Origin: Austropuccinia psidii
Lineage: Eukaryota > Basidiomycota > Pucciniomycetes > Pucciniales > Sphaerophragmiaceae
Length of the DNA: 64,000 nucleotides
Reading direction: 5' to 3'
Assembly: GCA_023105745.1 (NCBI GenBank)
Contig: JALGQZ010000018.1
Coordinates: 10,367,338-10,431,337 of the forward strand
This document shows positions 42,698 through 54,902 of the stretch, in pieces (position 1 is the first letter of the stretch; every line of letters begins with the position of its first letter). The position numbers and the translations under genes were made by a program. Below the pieces are notes generated by a model, which was given only the letters and a program-made list of their open reading frames with translations, searched no databases and was not told the origin of the DNA.

Positions 42698-43033
42698 ATG
42701 AGTTGCCCCAGTGAGAAAATGAGCGGAGAATCAGAAGGCGCATACAACTGGCCCTGTTCAGACAACGCGTTGGGGCTTAGCCTGCGCTCTCAGGGAAAAG
42801 GACCACCACCAAGTTTGTGAGTGGAAATCTTTCCATAAAGTAGGATTTAGAAACTCATTTTATGCCATTTCAGCTTGAAAATCACTTTTTGGGGGAAGCT
42901 AAATTGCACTGAGGTTAATTTGTCTGGAACAAGGCAGGAGCAAACAAAAATTTTTCTTAGAAAATCCTCAAAAAGGACTTCAAAATCTGTTCTACAAAAT
43001 GAGTTATTTAAGAGATTGTCAAGATTTCCTTGA
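42698..43033 (+). CDS. Candidate two-exon gene, unknown function
   Basis: Exon 1 (42698-42816) starts MSCPSEKMSGESEG and has CG-containing codons unlike the surrounding repeats. GTGAGT at 42817 and TTTCAG ending at 42873 define a 57-bp intron, the same size as intron 4 of the neighbour. Exon 2 (42874-43033) stays open in the joined frame for 52 further codons to TGA. The 92-residue product has no signal peptide or membrane segment that I can see, is basic at the C-terminus and matches no family I know. Further exons may exist. It could also be a chance frame in a promoter. Confidence 0.4.
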
Positions 43034-45479
43034 TTCTTTCAAGCTTTATTGTTAATTTCAAATGTCTGAAATAGAAGCTGGATAAGTGAACAAATGAAAC
43101 ATTCAATTCAAGGAACCTATTAGTCTGTGACTAGATACTGTGGTGCTTCATACTATTAGTACCAGAATTAAGCTATCCAAGAAAACTTCCAAATTTTCAA
43201 CATAAAAATAAAGTAGTAGGGGGTGTCAAATTCATCAAATCTCACCTAAAAAAAATCAAATTACAAACACCATGACAAAAAAAACAAGTTTTTCATGTGT
43301 AAATTACATGCAATTTCAACTCAGTGCCTGGGTATAGTCAAAAAATGTTGTTTTTCTGGGATTTGATGAATGAACCCTACCCCAAATTATATTCTGCTAT
43401 GGATTCATAAATCATATGTGTATGATTTCCTCTTTCTGAAATCCATTTTCACAAATCCCTGCAAAAAAAATTGTATTCAATTATCATGCCTTGAGCCAAA
43501 TCAAAACCCACCAAGGCAAGATCAAAGGCCACCTTTGGCCTTCCTGATCCATCTTGTTATTGAAAAAGCTCAGATTACTTAACAATAATCAATTTCCTCT
43601 CAATACAATCAAGTATTGAGTCATGTACTGGTACTAGCTGCTCAAATTCCATAGGATGGCCCCCTTTATCAAAGAAGGATAGCTTTTGACTTATGAAAAC
43701 TGAGATGAACAAGGGATATAACCATAAATTCAACCTCATTTCAAGCAAAATTGAAGATTGGTGGAAAAGATACAAAAAACATATATGGAAACCAAGGGAA
43801 TGTTAGAACTAAACTCCAGCGGGTATAGCTGAAGAAGATAATTGTAAATGTATGAAGTCAATTTCTGGAAGGCTGGAGTCCTTCCTTTGTAGAAATGAGA
43901 ACACCCTTTGGGAATAAGCCCAATGGGAATCCCCTTTAAAGTTGAGATTTTCAAGAAAAAGATGGTTTGAATAATAATTATGAGAATGAAATTTAAAACA
44001 TCAATGTAAGTGATTCTCAGCTGTAATAACTTTTTTGATATCTTGAAATTTTCTTTTCATCTTCAAGAGTAATAGTTTGCTTTTAGCTAAATCTTTGATA
44101 TTTACCCTTTTCTTGATGATTATGATTATGATATAATTCAAGATGATAGCCTCGATCATAAATTTTTATGTCTTCTTGAATATTATACCTATCAATAACA
44201 TTAATAATTGGAGTTTCTTTTTTATGCCAAGTAAGCTGAATGAAAATTTGACACAAAACAGGAATCAAATGCTTACTCCAAACCTAAATGAAAATAATGG
44301 TTCAAGGAAGCATATAATTAATATATTTGTACCATATTATGAAGTGTTTGTGGAATCCCGCAAGAAATTTACCTCTCATACATATTAATATTCAATTGAA
44401 TCTCAGTGATTAAATATTGTTTTTAGCCCATGAGTCCGACACAGAGAAATGGTTTGAGGGGAAGGCAAAGAATTTTGAAATTCAAAAGTTTGACAAGAGT
44501 AAATTTCAAAAACAATTGGAGTTTGATTAGGAACAATATAAAATGAAACATTGATTCAAAAACAAAAAAGGAATAAGTAGTTTTAGTTGAGGGAACAAAA
44601 TGATAACTTGTTCTAACTATAGAAGCTCTGTAATCAACATGGCTCAGCTGATAGTATGAGAATATCGTGGCTTCATTAAGTAACATTCAATACATTATCA
44701 CAGCTTTTACTTATAGATGTATCAGTTTCCATTTGGTAATTCCTCTGTACATTGTCCCAAGTATTCAAAGTTGTAATTGTCATATCAATTGAGTCTTATG
44801 ATAAAATTCTTGAGCTAATGTGTTGAAATACATAATGTGAGCATGTGGCACTGTTTAAATTTTTTTTTCATCATGAGAATGGAATTGGATTTTCAAGTTC
44901 ATTTTTAAAAATAATGATTTGGAATAGAAAATTGCAAGCAATTTTGAGACTTGTACATCTGATTTAAGAGTAACATTTTATTTATCAATGAAATTTTGCA
45001 TTTTAAAACTCAGTAAAATTGAGCCTGTGAGGGTTAAATGGCTATCTGGGTTGTGATAAACTTGACAGATTATTTAAATGTGTATTTTCAAATTATTAAA
45101 AAAATAATTGTAATTTAATTTTTTCAGAATTTTCCCACTGGACCTGAAAATTTGTCTTTTCATGTTTAGATGTTAATTTATTATATTTTTCAATGAATTT
45201 TTATTTGGAATTTTTCACATCTAACTTGATGAGGGGTGCTTAAGGGGACCAACTTGAGTTATATTGGAGTAGTGCTTGTTTCTTATTTGAAAGGCAATGT
45301 GGATTCTTTTGTAAGGTTTTCATTTTATGTTTACTTTTGGCTATATTTTCTATTTATGTTTGCGATTGCTTTTATTATACTTCAATTTCCATTTTTTATT
45401 TTTGGACCTGCATTCAAATTATGTATAAATTTTCAGGCTGACCATATGATATAGCTCTAAGATGATGATAATTGAAGAG
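43034..45479. other. Unassigned region with exon-like islands
   Basis: Mostly AT-rich and not recognisably transposon. Three islands read like protein and sit beside splice-like signals. Plus 44428-44531, after TTGTTTTTAG, encodes HESDTEKWFEGKAKNFEIQK and ends in TAG. Minus 44284-44083, after TTTTCATTTAG, encodes VWSKHLIPVLCQIF and a His-rich end. Plus 45236-45316 encodes GVLKGTNLSYIGVVLVSYLK and ends at GTAAGG. They are on both strands and do not obviously join. No family recognised. Confidence 0.3.
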
Positions 45480-46344
45480 GCTCACCAGAGAATAAGAGTC
45501 ATAACAAGACACCTATGAAAAATAATGTGAGTAGGATAAATTAATAGAGCTCACCAGAAGATTCTCAATAGATAATAGCAGTCAGAAGAAGGAACTTAGA
45601 GAGATTAAGCTTAGTAGACTGTATGAGTTCTGACTTACTCAGCACCAATATGGTATATATATATAATACTGAGGAGTAATAAAACATAGTTATCTTGGAA
45701 TAAATAGTTTTCCTATGAAGCAAAGGAAGTGGATTTGAAATATTTCAGCCAGAAATATATTCTAACTAATGGATTACTCTGGACAAAACACCCTCCCATT
45801 CTCCAACCTCAAAATTGAACTTGTTTGCACTGATCCATATGTTCAATTCTTAAGAGAGGTTCATTAAGAAAATCTTGAATCATGTCTTGACTGGGGATAT
45901 AGAAGACACAATAATACTTTCTTTGAGAAAATTCCGGCACCAGTGAAATAAAAGTTTGATGTGATGCATCCGATATTGATGAAGTGGATCCTTTATTAAT
46001 GCCATTTAACCTTGATTATCAAAAAACAGATTTTCCTTGACTGGTATCCAAAAATTGGAGACAAGATCAAAATACCAAGTTACGTCTTGAAAGAAACTAA
46101 AGATGAACCTATATTCGGGCTCATTTCAAGAGAGAGAGACTAACTCCTGTTTTGACATCTTCCACTCAATTGGTGAATTGAAGAAGAGGATCTTGAGTAG
46201 TAATTGGAGCCTCAATCTAATTCTCAGTGTACATATATCACAGAAATATCACGTACTTTTTGAAGAGTGACTCCCCATGTGCTTGTCTCACACAATTGAT
46301 GTATAACATGATCATGGCCAGTGTTGGTGAGAAGCTGAGAGAGA

Positions 46345-46770
46345 TTACACGGGGAGAAGGCAAGCTCTGGTTGAGTAGAGGTAAAAGATAGTTAAGACCA
46401 ATAGCTCTAAAATAAGAAATAGAAGTTCCCTTAGAGCATAAATCACAAAATACTGGACCAAGGGACAAAGAGGCCACGTAAATAGTTCATGTATACAACA
46501 GAGCACCATTTCAAAGGTAATAAATGGGTTGTTGATATAAATTTGTTTCATTAAAAAAATGAGAGAAAGATTTTCATTTCTAGTGAGTTTCAGGCCAAGG
46601 ACCAACTTCCGTTCTCCTAGGTCCTTCATGTCAAATGTAGAGCCTATTTCTGCTTGTAAAATTGCAAGATTAACAGTTCCAATGACAAAGCTTTCTACAC
46701 AAATATAGAAAAAGAATGAGTAGCTGAGGCCACGAGGACAAGAAAGGGATCATCTTCAGATTTCTGAAAA
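46345..46770 (-). pseudogene. Copia2 reverse transcriptase remnant
   Basis: Reads SFVIGTVNLAILQAEIGSTF then MKDLGERKLVLGLKLTRN and QIYINN, the copia RT palm block that follows the YVDD site. The rest of the 94-codon frame drifts out of the family pattern, so a frameshift follows. Confidence 0.7.
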
Positions 46771-48258
46771 ACAGCATTTGTGAAGAAGGAATTTATATTC
46801 AAATACCAATTTCTTGAGCTCTGGAAAAAAACATAACAGGATATCTTGAGTCAAAGACACAAATACCCACTATCAGAGGCTTGATGACCCCCTGGAAGGG
46901 AAATGTGAACTAATTTGTCCAGATCTCCATGAAAGAGGGATGTTTTCATACCCAGAAGGTGAAGGTTAAAGAACCTTTCAGCACATTAGCCAAGAAGGGG
47001 GAGAAAGGTTGCCAATCAGCCAGTTGAACAATGGGTATCATGGAAGTCAAAGATTTTGATTTGAAGAAAACTCCTGAAAAATTTGATGCCTATTAGTCAA
47101 GAAGATGCCCAGGGGAATCTGTCTTCTCTCAGAATACAAAGGTGGGGCTTAGTAATCAAAGGTTGTTGGTTCTAGTGACCTCCTCCAGGGAACCATTGAT
47201 TTTGAGGCTGGAAAATTATTTTTGAATAGACAAAATCCACAAATTGGCTTTAGGGGAGGCCATGTATTCTTCAAAAGACCAAGGAGTAGCATTGCTCACT
47301 GCCTCAATTCAATGGGAAGGAGGTTTACTTGGAATTTCTTCAGTAAGTATTTTTGCATGAGGAACAGAGCTTTAAATCTGATTAAGGCCCTAAAGAGAGA
47401 TAGGCTCATAAGCCCAGCCCTTGGGAAGATTAGGTGGTGGCAGTGAAGGATGTTGAGTTAGTGGACAATTGGTAATTTCGGGTGGAGGTTTTTCTATTTA
47501 TTCTGCACCCAGAGACTTGGTAGGACCACAGAAAAGGACTGAGTATTCGATACCAACCTTTTAAGGAGAATCCACAAAGGGAGAGGATAAATTAGGAGCA
47601 GCCATTGTAGTTAGGTGAGTAGGAGTGAACTCAATAATATCAGAGGTGAAGATAGCCTGTTGAAAGTACTGAGGCCAGAAACATTTGTAATACAAAGAGA
47701 GAAAATCATTTGTAATGTATACGCTCTTACTCTTCCGTTAAACAGACAAAGGGTTTAGGTCAATCCTCAATACCAATGAACATACAAAAGATACCAGTGG
47801 AGTCTAATGTTATTCATGATTCTTATTGGGGAGATTCATGAGCCAAGTACAGAAAAAAGGGTGAAGACTTGAAAGAAGTTATGATTTCAGTGGATCCCAT
47901 AGAGTAATAGCAGTGGTGAATTCAATTGATGCAATAGGTGTTAAATTGAGAACAGAATCTGCAATAGAGAAGGGTTTATCAGCCACTCAAAAGGCACCCT
48001 GTGTTTACCAAGAAAAACTCGGATTTTCTCCAAGAGGGTACAGTTACCCCATTCAGAAAAAGGATCTACTTGGAGGTTATAACAAGTGGTTGATTAGTGA
48101 TGGATGCCTTTTGAAAAAAACATCACAGTAAATTTATCAAGGAAATATTTGTCACCATTTTCTAATACAATGGGTCTGATAGTATTTGAGGCCTGATTTT
48201 TAACAATAGATTGAAATTTGAGACAGCAATTGTAATGGTCTGCCTTTTCCTTTAAAAG

Positions 48259-48900
48259 CTAGACAAAACGCATGTGGGAAACACCAGTGGGAAACTGAAA
48301 AATTTCATTAATTCTACCAGAAGGGACAGGAGTGATGAGTCCACAGAGATCAATGTGGAAATCCTCAAGAGTGTGTGATGGAGTAGGAAAGGAGCCAGTC
48401 AATGGCAGATGAGGGAGTTTACAAAGGAAAAAGGAGGTGTAATTAATCCAATTAAAATAAATTCCAGGAAGACTTTTAGAAGCCACACATTTACTTGGAT
48501 GCCCAAGTCTTTAATATATGGTAAAGGAATACCCTGGCACTTCTAAAACTGCTAACTTGGGTGAGGAGGTATTGATAACGATTGAATTTTCAAACATATT
48601 AGTTGTTAATATTATCTATTAATCAATATTTTTTATATTTCCTCCTCCGTTAAAGCCTTTCAAAATAGCCCCATTGTTAAGTTATTGGCCAAGAGAGACT
48701 AATGTTTAGGACACCCAAGGAGCAACCAAAGCATTTGGAAAAACGAGGTCAACTAACAAGGTTCTCAGGAATAGAGTTCCTTTTGAAATCACTTTCATGT
48801 TTATTTTATTTGGGGCAAGTAGAGTTCCTTTATATGGAGTGGTTTTTAAAAATTTCCTATTTGTAGGGGCAATAGTGTTGGAGCAAAAACTATCCAAGAT
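48259..48900 (-). pseudogene. Copia2 protease tail and integrase start
   Basis: 48706-48897 encodes GTLFLRTLLVDLVFPNALVA, the block after the copia protease core. 48259-48486 encodes LPLTGSFPTPSHTLEDFHID LCG ITPVPSGR, the start of the copia integrase core, where FHIDLCG holds the first catalytic Asp. Other frames and stops lie between. Confidence 0.68.
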
Positions 48901-48963
48901 GGGTTGGTTGGGAATAGCGGCAGGAGTTAAAGGAATGAAATTGTGGTTTGTTTTTTGGCATAA

Positions 48964-51900
48964 TGTGATCTCTTGGTGTATGACCTAATATCCAAAAAGC
49001 TGATAAAAAATTTACAAAACTTATCTCTATAATACCAATTCAAATTACAACCTTAAAATAAGTGAAAATTCCCAAAGAAAGCATAAACTCTTGTGTATCT
49101 CAGAAACAAGAAATAATCATTTGAAAAAAAAACACCATTAGATTTTTCAATGAAAAACTAGTATATAACTGTTTTTTATCACATCTGTAAACCCAATTCC
49201 CCCTGAGATAACATCAATATATGCCCTTTATGATCAATTCATATATTCATGGTTTTTAGCTCAAACCCTTGGAGTTACACATGATAAAGAGCTTATTTGA
49301 ATATGAAGTTACCACAAAGTGACTATAGTAATAACGTCATGAAATGTGTTTGGCCAGTTATATACAAGGTTAAAGCGTATAAGGGGATATTGGGCATAAA
49401 AGCAATAGCTATTGACAACTTCAAAAGAAAAGTGCTCCAAGCTTCAAAGAAAGTAAATATTCAGATTTCAACACATCACAAGTGCAGAATTATATAATTT
49501 TCATAATGATTTTCAAGGTAAAAGTTTATAAAATCATGGTTCAAGGTCCAAAATAGTAACTTCTGACAGAAAAGATGAGCTACAAGAAAAAAAATCAAAA
49601 ATAGAGCTTTGATGATTTAATGAAATACTCTTGGAGACCTAGTAAGGATATGCAAAGAAATTATAATTCACGCTCTGAATTGCTGAAGCATGAAAAACTT
49701 AAAAGCAATTAGTTATCAAAGTAAAGGCTCAAAAATGTTCATTTATGCTCAATAAACACAATCTTATTTGACGTTTGACAGTTAAATAAGAGCTAAAGCT
49801 GGTGGATATTGGTATCTTTCTGCTTAAAGCTACTATACTCCATGAAATTAAATTATTTCCCAAGCTTATCAGGTTATAAAATTACAGTTACACTGATAAT
49901 ACTAAAAATTGTGTAAGAGTGAGATAAAAAGGTTCAATAACTATTCAATTATCACAAAACCTTAACCTTCCGATCAATTTCAGTGGATCACATCAGTAAA
50001 CCTCTACTAAAGGGTATCTGGCTGCTAGACGGAAAGATATTTACTATAAAACAACCCTTTTTTCCTCTATTTCCACCTCAAATGCTACAAATACAATAAA
50101 AACATTGAATAAAAGGTAAATTTCTTTCCTCTTTAACATGTAGAACTTATTCTGAGCTTTGAGATATACCCACATATCCAATGATGTCAAAAAGAAATTT
50201 TTCAATAATTATTTCTTTTTAATAATTATCTCAAAATTAATAAAACTGCAATCAAAAGGCCTATATTCTGAACTAACTGAGTATCTGATGAATAAACATT
50301 TGAAATAAATTAAACCATTTCATTCCTCATGATAAAACACACATATATCATTTTTATTGCATGTCTGTAAAGTCAATACCTAATGAGTAATAAGTAAAAA
50401 TGCCATAAAAAGACATAAGTTCTTCTTTATCTCAGAAGCCAATGAACAAAAATTTGAAATAAATTGCACCATTTAATTTCCAATGAAGCACTACACATAA
50501 CACAACTTTATTTCATATCTCTCAAGTTAATACTTGAGGAATTAAGCTGAATATATGCACTGTTATGATCAGTGCATACAATGATGGTTTTTAGCTAATA
50601 TCTCCTGAGATACACTGATAGAGAGTTGAACCAAAAATGAATTTAACACATAATTACTGCAAAAATGCAGATATGAACTTTAATTGACAAGTTGCAAACA
50701 AGGTTATAACTTGTAAGGGTTTATTGAACGAAATTGCTAGAGTTGTTGATCACTTTGATGTGAAAGTGGTCCAAACTTAGAATAAAGTGGATATTCAGGC
50801 ACTACTAGTTCATACATGAATAATGCTATTTTTCATCACAATATTAAAGGTAAAGCCCCCTGAAATCATGGTTTTGAAGTTTAAAATAGTAAATTTTGAC
50901 TGAAAAGATGAGTTACAAGAAAAATCATCAAAAATAGAGTTTTGATGGTGTAGCAAGATGCTCTCAGAATTTTAATATGTACATGTCAAGCTATCATAAT
51001 TCACTATCTTAATGTTTTTAGCATGTATAACTTACCAGTTAACAATGATTGAAGTTTAAGCTTAAAATTGATCATTTCTAATCACTCACTGTAATCTTAT
51101 TTTAAGCTTAACAGTCATGAAAGTGATAAAACTGGTGAATACTATTAGCGTATGGTTAACAGTAATAAAATACACAAACTGTAGGCTTCTTCTAAGTCTA
51201 TGATGTCATCAAACTTAGATTTATACTTGAAGCTCTAAATAATGGTGTAATAATCAGATAAGTTGGTTTAATTATGGTGTAATCATCACTAAGCCTTAAA
51301 ATACTAATACATTCCAGTGGATACCATCAGTAAGCGTCTACTAGAAGCCAGTTGGACTATAGAAGGGAGGAATTTACTGTAAATAGAGCTCTTTTTACTC
51401 TATTTCCCTCTCAGATGCATCAAAGAAAATAAAAAACACCAAACAAAAAGGTAAAAGCTTTCTTCTTTATATATAAATCTTTTATATTATCAAAGAACAA
51501 AGGTAATACTTATTATAATAATCAATATTGACGTGATTACTTCTATTGTTCAATTGCTCTTCTTAAATTCCTTGAAAATTCCTATTTTCCACATAAAATT
51601 GAGAATGTTTGTAAATTCTCTTATTGTATTTGGTAAATCCAATTTAAATAAGTTGTATTTACATCCTTTGGCATAAAATTGTTCAAGATTATTATATTAA
51701 GTGTTCAAAGAAGGTTATTTTCTCTTTTGATAATAATTTCTCTCTATTATTATCCTTAAGAATCTCATTATTAATATAAACAGTATTTATATTAATATGT
51801 AGCTTCAATATTGGTGATATTATTGTTTTGAATTTTTCTTCATTACTAAAAAACAACTTTTTATTCCTTGATTATTTGTTTGTAAAATTAATAAAGAGTT

Positions 51901-52708
51901 TTAAATATATTAACTAAAAAATATTAAAATATTTCTGTGTATTATATTATCCTTTTATTATATAAATAATATCATTATATTTAATTAACAATATGATTAT
52001 TTTAAGCCATAGCTATAATAATTCTTCATTAATATAATTTATTTTTTAGCTTATTTATCAATTTCATAAGGATATTCATAGTACATTAAGTGAAATATTG
52101 GTAATATCCACTTGTTGTTTCATAGTCAAATCTTACACTTATATTTTTAAAACCCAAACCTGTATCATAAATTCATCATCATCTTATATTTGATTAAATA
52201 AATTTCTTATTTTCATTTGTTGAATTCACTTAAAATTTCTAAATCCATGTAAAGAGAATATAACTTGTAATTTTCTCTATTATTTCTTGTAAATAAAATG
52301 AAAATAGGTGTTATTTAAATTCTCAGTTGTAAAAACATTCCAAAATCTTGTTTTAAGTTTTGAAAAGAGTTTTTTCCCTTTGTAATGATTTTGTAATAAT
52401 TCTAATATTTATAAATAACTTCAATATTAGTAATATTACTATTATTAACTGATATTTATTATCAAATACCATTCTTGACACATTTACAAAATGTTATTAA
52501 CATTAATCATTTACCATAAATAGATCAATTGATCATATATTAATATATTTCATTCAATATATTATATTAATATTTCTTACAAATATAATCAATTTATCCC
52601 ATAATGATAATTGTTTTTAACCTTATTATGAATTAAATTAAGACATTAAGCGTAGAATAAGTAAAATATTAGCAAGTTTCACTTATTTTTTCTTAGTCAA
52701 ACCTTAAA
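48964..52708 (+). repeat. E4 5' LTR, interrupted
   Basis: Starts TGTGATCTCTTGGTGTATG (compare E2 TGTGATCCTTGAGGTATAT) and ends CTTAAA at 52708. Removing the solo LTR and one CTTAT copy leaves about 1750 bp, near the 1926 bp of E2. Divergence is high. Confidence 0.75.
50151..52137 (+). repeat. Solo LTR inside the E4 LTR
   Basis: Starts TCTGAGCTTTGAGATATACC (degraded TGTGAGCC start) and ends AATCTTACA. It is flanked by CTTAT at 50146-50150 and 52138-52142. The two sequences are recognisably the same LTR type: blocks at 49110-49260 recur at 50450-50600, and TTCAATATTGGTGATATT near 51808 recurs as TTCAATATTAGTAATATT near 52421. Confidence 0.78.
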
Positions 52709-52723
52709 TTTGGCGCCTGGCTA
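52709..52723 (+). promoter_or_regulatory. Candidate primer-binding site of E4
   Basis: TTTGGCGCCTGGCTA follows the LTR end, differing from the E2 site in the GGGGG core. Confidence 0.55.
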
Positions 52724-53046
52724 TGATGTTTACTAAAAAGACCTCATAAAAATATTAAAATTGGGCTTATCCAATAATAAAGTAAAATCATCATGATAAA
52801 ATTAGATAATAATTTCATATTTATTGATTTTAAAAGATTTCAAGGCATTTGGAAAGCAACTGTATTGTCTTACACATGGTTTTTCAAATTCATACACTTG
52901 CAAGAATTTTCTTTGAGTGACATTGGTGATTGAAAAGTAATTAAAAAATTAAACACAGCTTTATATTGTAATTCAATCTCAAGGAATAATATTAACCTTT
53001 CATTTCATTATTTTTTTCAAAACAACATATCATTTTATTCATTTTT

Positions 53047-54324
53047 CTTCATTTTGTATGCTCATTCCTCTTATATAAAAAAATACAAAAGCAATGTTGA
53101 CATGGAAATTGTCATATATTTTTACAAATGAGACTTTTGATAAAAATACTCATGTTCATTTGTCTTTTTTGTGTTTGAAGATATCCCAACAGAGGAAAAT
53201 CAAACCACTGTTGAAAGGTTGGTGGAAGAAGCTTTCCAAAGATCTCCAAAATCTGTTGTCAGTAGAAAAGCAAAGCTAAGAAGTTTGTTTTCCAGGACCC
53301 TCCATTTGGGACTCCAAACGGAAGCAGATTTCTTTTAATTCCATAAAAGAATAAATATCTCTGAAATCTTTTCTTTTATCATTTTATTTCAATTATGAAT
53401 ACTAGAAGAGGTTCCCAATACTCCATCCAATCAGATGAAGGCTGACTAAGAGATATAAATAATCCCACAAATGGGAAAGAAAGGGAATAATTCGCTGTAG
53501 AAAAGAATCCACACAAGGCAGTGCAATATCCCAAAGGCAAGTCCTCAAAATGCCCAAAATCTCTGAGCCAGAATTGGAACTAAGTATGAGTAATTCCAAC
53601 AGAAACCAATACAATTTGGAGGGCTCAGATAGATGTATACATGAGGCAGTACAAAAAGTATTACATGGTGTATAAAGACATTTTTTTTTCATTTTGTATG
53701 CTCATTCCTCTTATATAAAAAGATACAAAAGCAATTTTGACATGGCAATTGTCATATATTTTTACAAATAACACTTTTGATAAAAAGACTCATGTTCATT
53801 TGTCTTTTTTTGTGTTTGAAGATATCCCAACACAGGAAAATCAAACCAATGTTGAAAGATTGGTTCAAGAAGCTTTCCAAAGATCTCCAAAGTGATTTTG
53901 TGAGTAAGAAAAGAAAAGCTGAGAAGTTAGTTTTTGCAGGACCCTTCATTCAGGACTCCAAACGGAAGCAGCTTTCTTTTAATTCCATAAAAGAATAAAT
54001 ATCTCTGAAATATTTTCTTTTATGATTTTATTTCAATTATGAATACTAGAGGAGGTTCCTAATACTCCATCCAATCAGATGAAGGTTGACTCAGAGATAT
54101 AAAGAATCCCACAAAAGGGAAAGAAAGGGAAAAGCTCTCTGTAGAACAGAATCCACACAAGGCAGTGAAATATCCCAATGCCAAGTCCTCAAAATGACCA
54201 AAATCTCTGAACAAGAATTGGAACTAAGTATGAGTACTTCCAACAGAAACCAATAAAATTTGGAGGTCTCAGGTAGACATATACATGAGGCAGTACAAAC
54301 AGTATTACATGGTGTACAAAGACA
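53047..54324 (+). repeat. Tandem duplication in the E4 leader and gag start
   Basis: Two units of about 640 bases (53047-53690 and 53691-54324). Each contains the leader ORF beginning FEDIPT, an ATG at 53395 or 54039 starting MNTRRG or MNTRGG (the ORF2 start), and the same following 280 bases. No LTR ends or target duplications are seen at the junctions, so this is a tandem duplication and not a nested insertion. Confidence 0.85.
53174..53338 (+). pseudogene. E4 leader ORF (ORF0), first copy
   Basis: Open from FEDIPTEENQTTVERLVEEA to TAA at 53336-53338. A pyrimidine tract and AG (GTCTTTTTTGTGTTTGAAG) precede it, resembling a splice acceptor. The second copy near 53820 keeps FEDIPTQENQTNVERLVQEA but stops after QRSPK. 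The similarity of the two copies shows little about selection because they arose by duplication. Confidence 0.4.
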
Positions 54325-54902
54325 AAGATAGGAAAATTCGGCCAAAAATACACCAAGGAGTGATGAACTCCTGAAACATCCTCAAAAGGTTCTTTAAAGA
54401 GGAGTAAATAGTGAAATATTCTAATGGATAAAATCCACTATCATCCAAATCTCAAATCAGGAATACAAAGGATTGGAACAACAAAAATAATGAGGAAAGG
54501 AAGGAAGAAGCCTCACCAGCTTCTACCAACAAGACACAAGCCAACCACTCTCCCCAAGAGAGTAATAAGGAAAATAAAAAGTACTAGAGGGAACCATATT
54601 CCCAAACTTACAGGACTGCAAAAATTAATGAAATTGTGGCAACAGAATACCACAATGATAAAGAGGAAGAGCCTGATTCTCAAAATGATATTTACGAAGC
54701 AGAAACATCTGAGAGTGATGAAATACACATAATTAATGCCCAAATTGATAATATTGGTTCAATCTATGAATTACCATATGCAAACTCAAATTTTCCACAA
54801 ATTGGGATATTGGATACAGTATTTCCAAACATAGAGGATTCCAAATTGCATAGAGAAAAGCCTGCACATGAAATGGCCTATACTGCAGAAAATCAGGTAT
54901 AA
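54325..54902 (+). pseudogene. E4 gag remnants
   Basis: In one frame the sequence reads EEASPASTNKTQANHSPQES, then a stop, then REPYSQTYRTAKINE, matching the PYSQGYRIPK block at the end of ORF1 in E1b and E2. Then it passes straight to an acidic stretch (KEEEPDSQNDIYEAETSESDE) that normally follows the knuckle. The coiled coil, capsid core and knuckle are missing, so a large internal deletion has occurred. Confidence 0.6.

Larger units (their letters stand above)
45480..48963 (-). mobile_element. Copia2, heavily decayed copia element
   Basis: Minus-strand copia pieces in the order protease, integrase, RT appear right to left: 48706-48897, 48259-48486 and 46345-46750. Between them are stops and frame changes. 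The right side is cut by the E4 LTR at 48964. The left boundary is not seen; 45480 is a guess at where RNase H-like sequence fades. Confidence 0.65.

Noticed and set aside
47222..47446. Plus-strand 74-codon ORF
   Set aside because: It lies antisense within decayed copia sequence and has no family features.
48990..52708. Repeated blocks read as tandem swelling of the E4 LTR
   Set aside because: TCTGAGCC-like start, CTTACA end and CTTAT on both sides identify a nested solo LTR.
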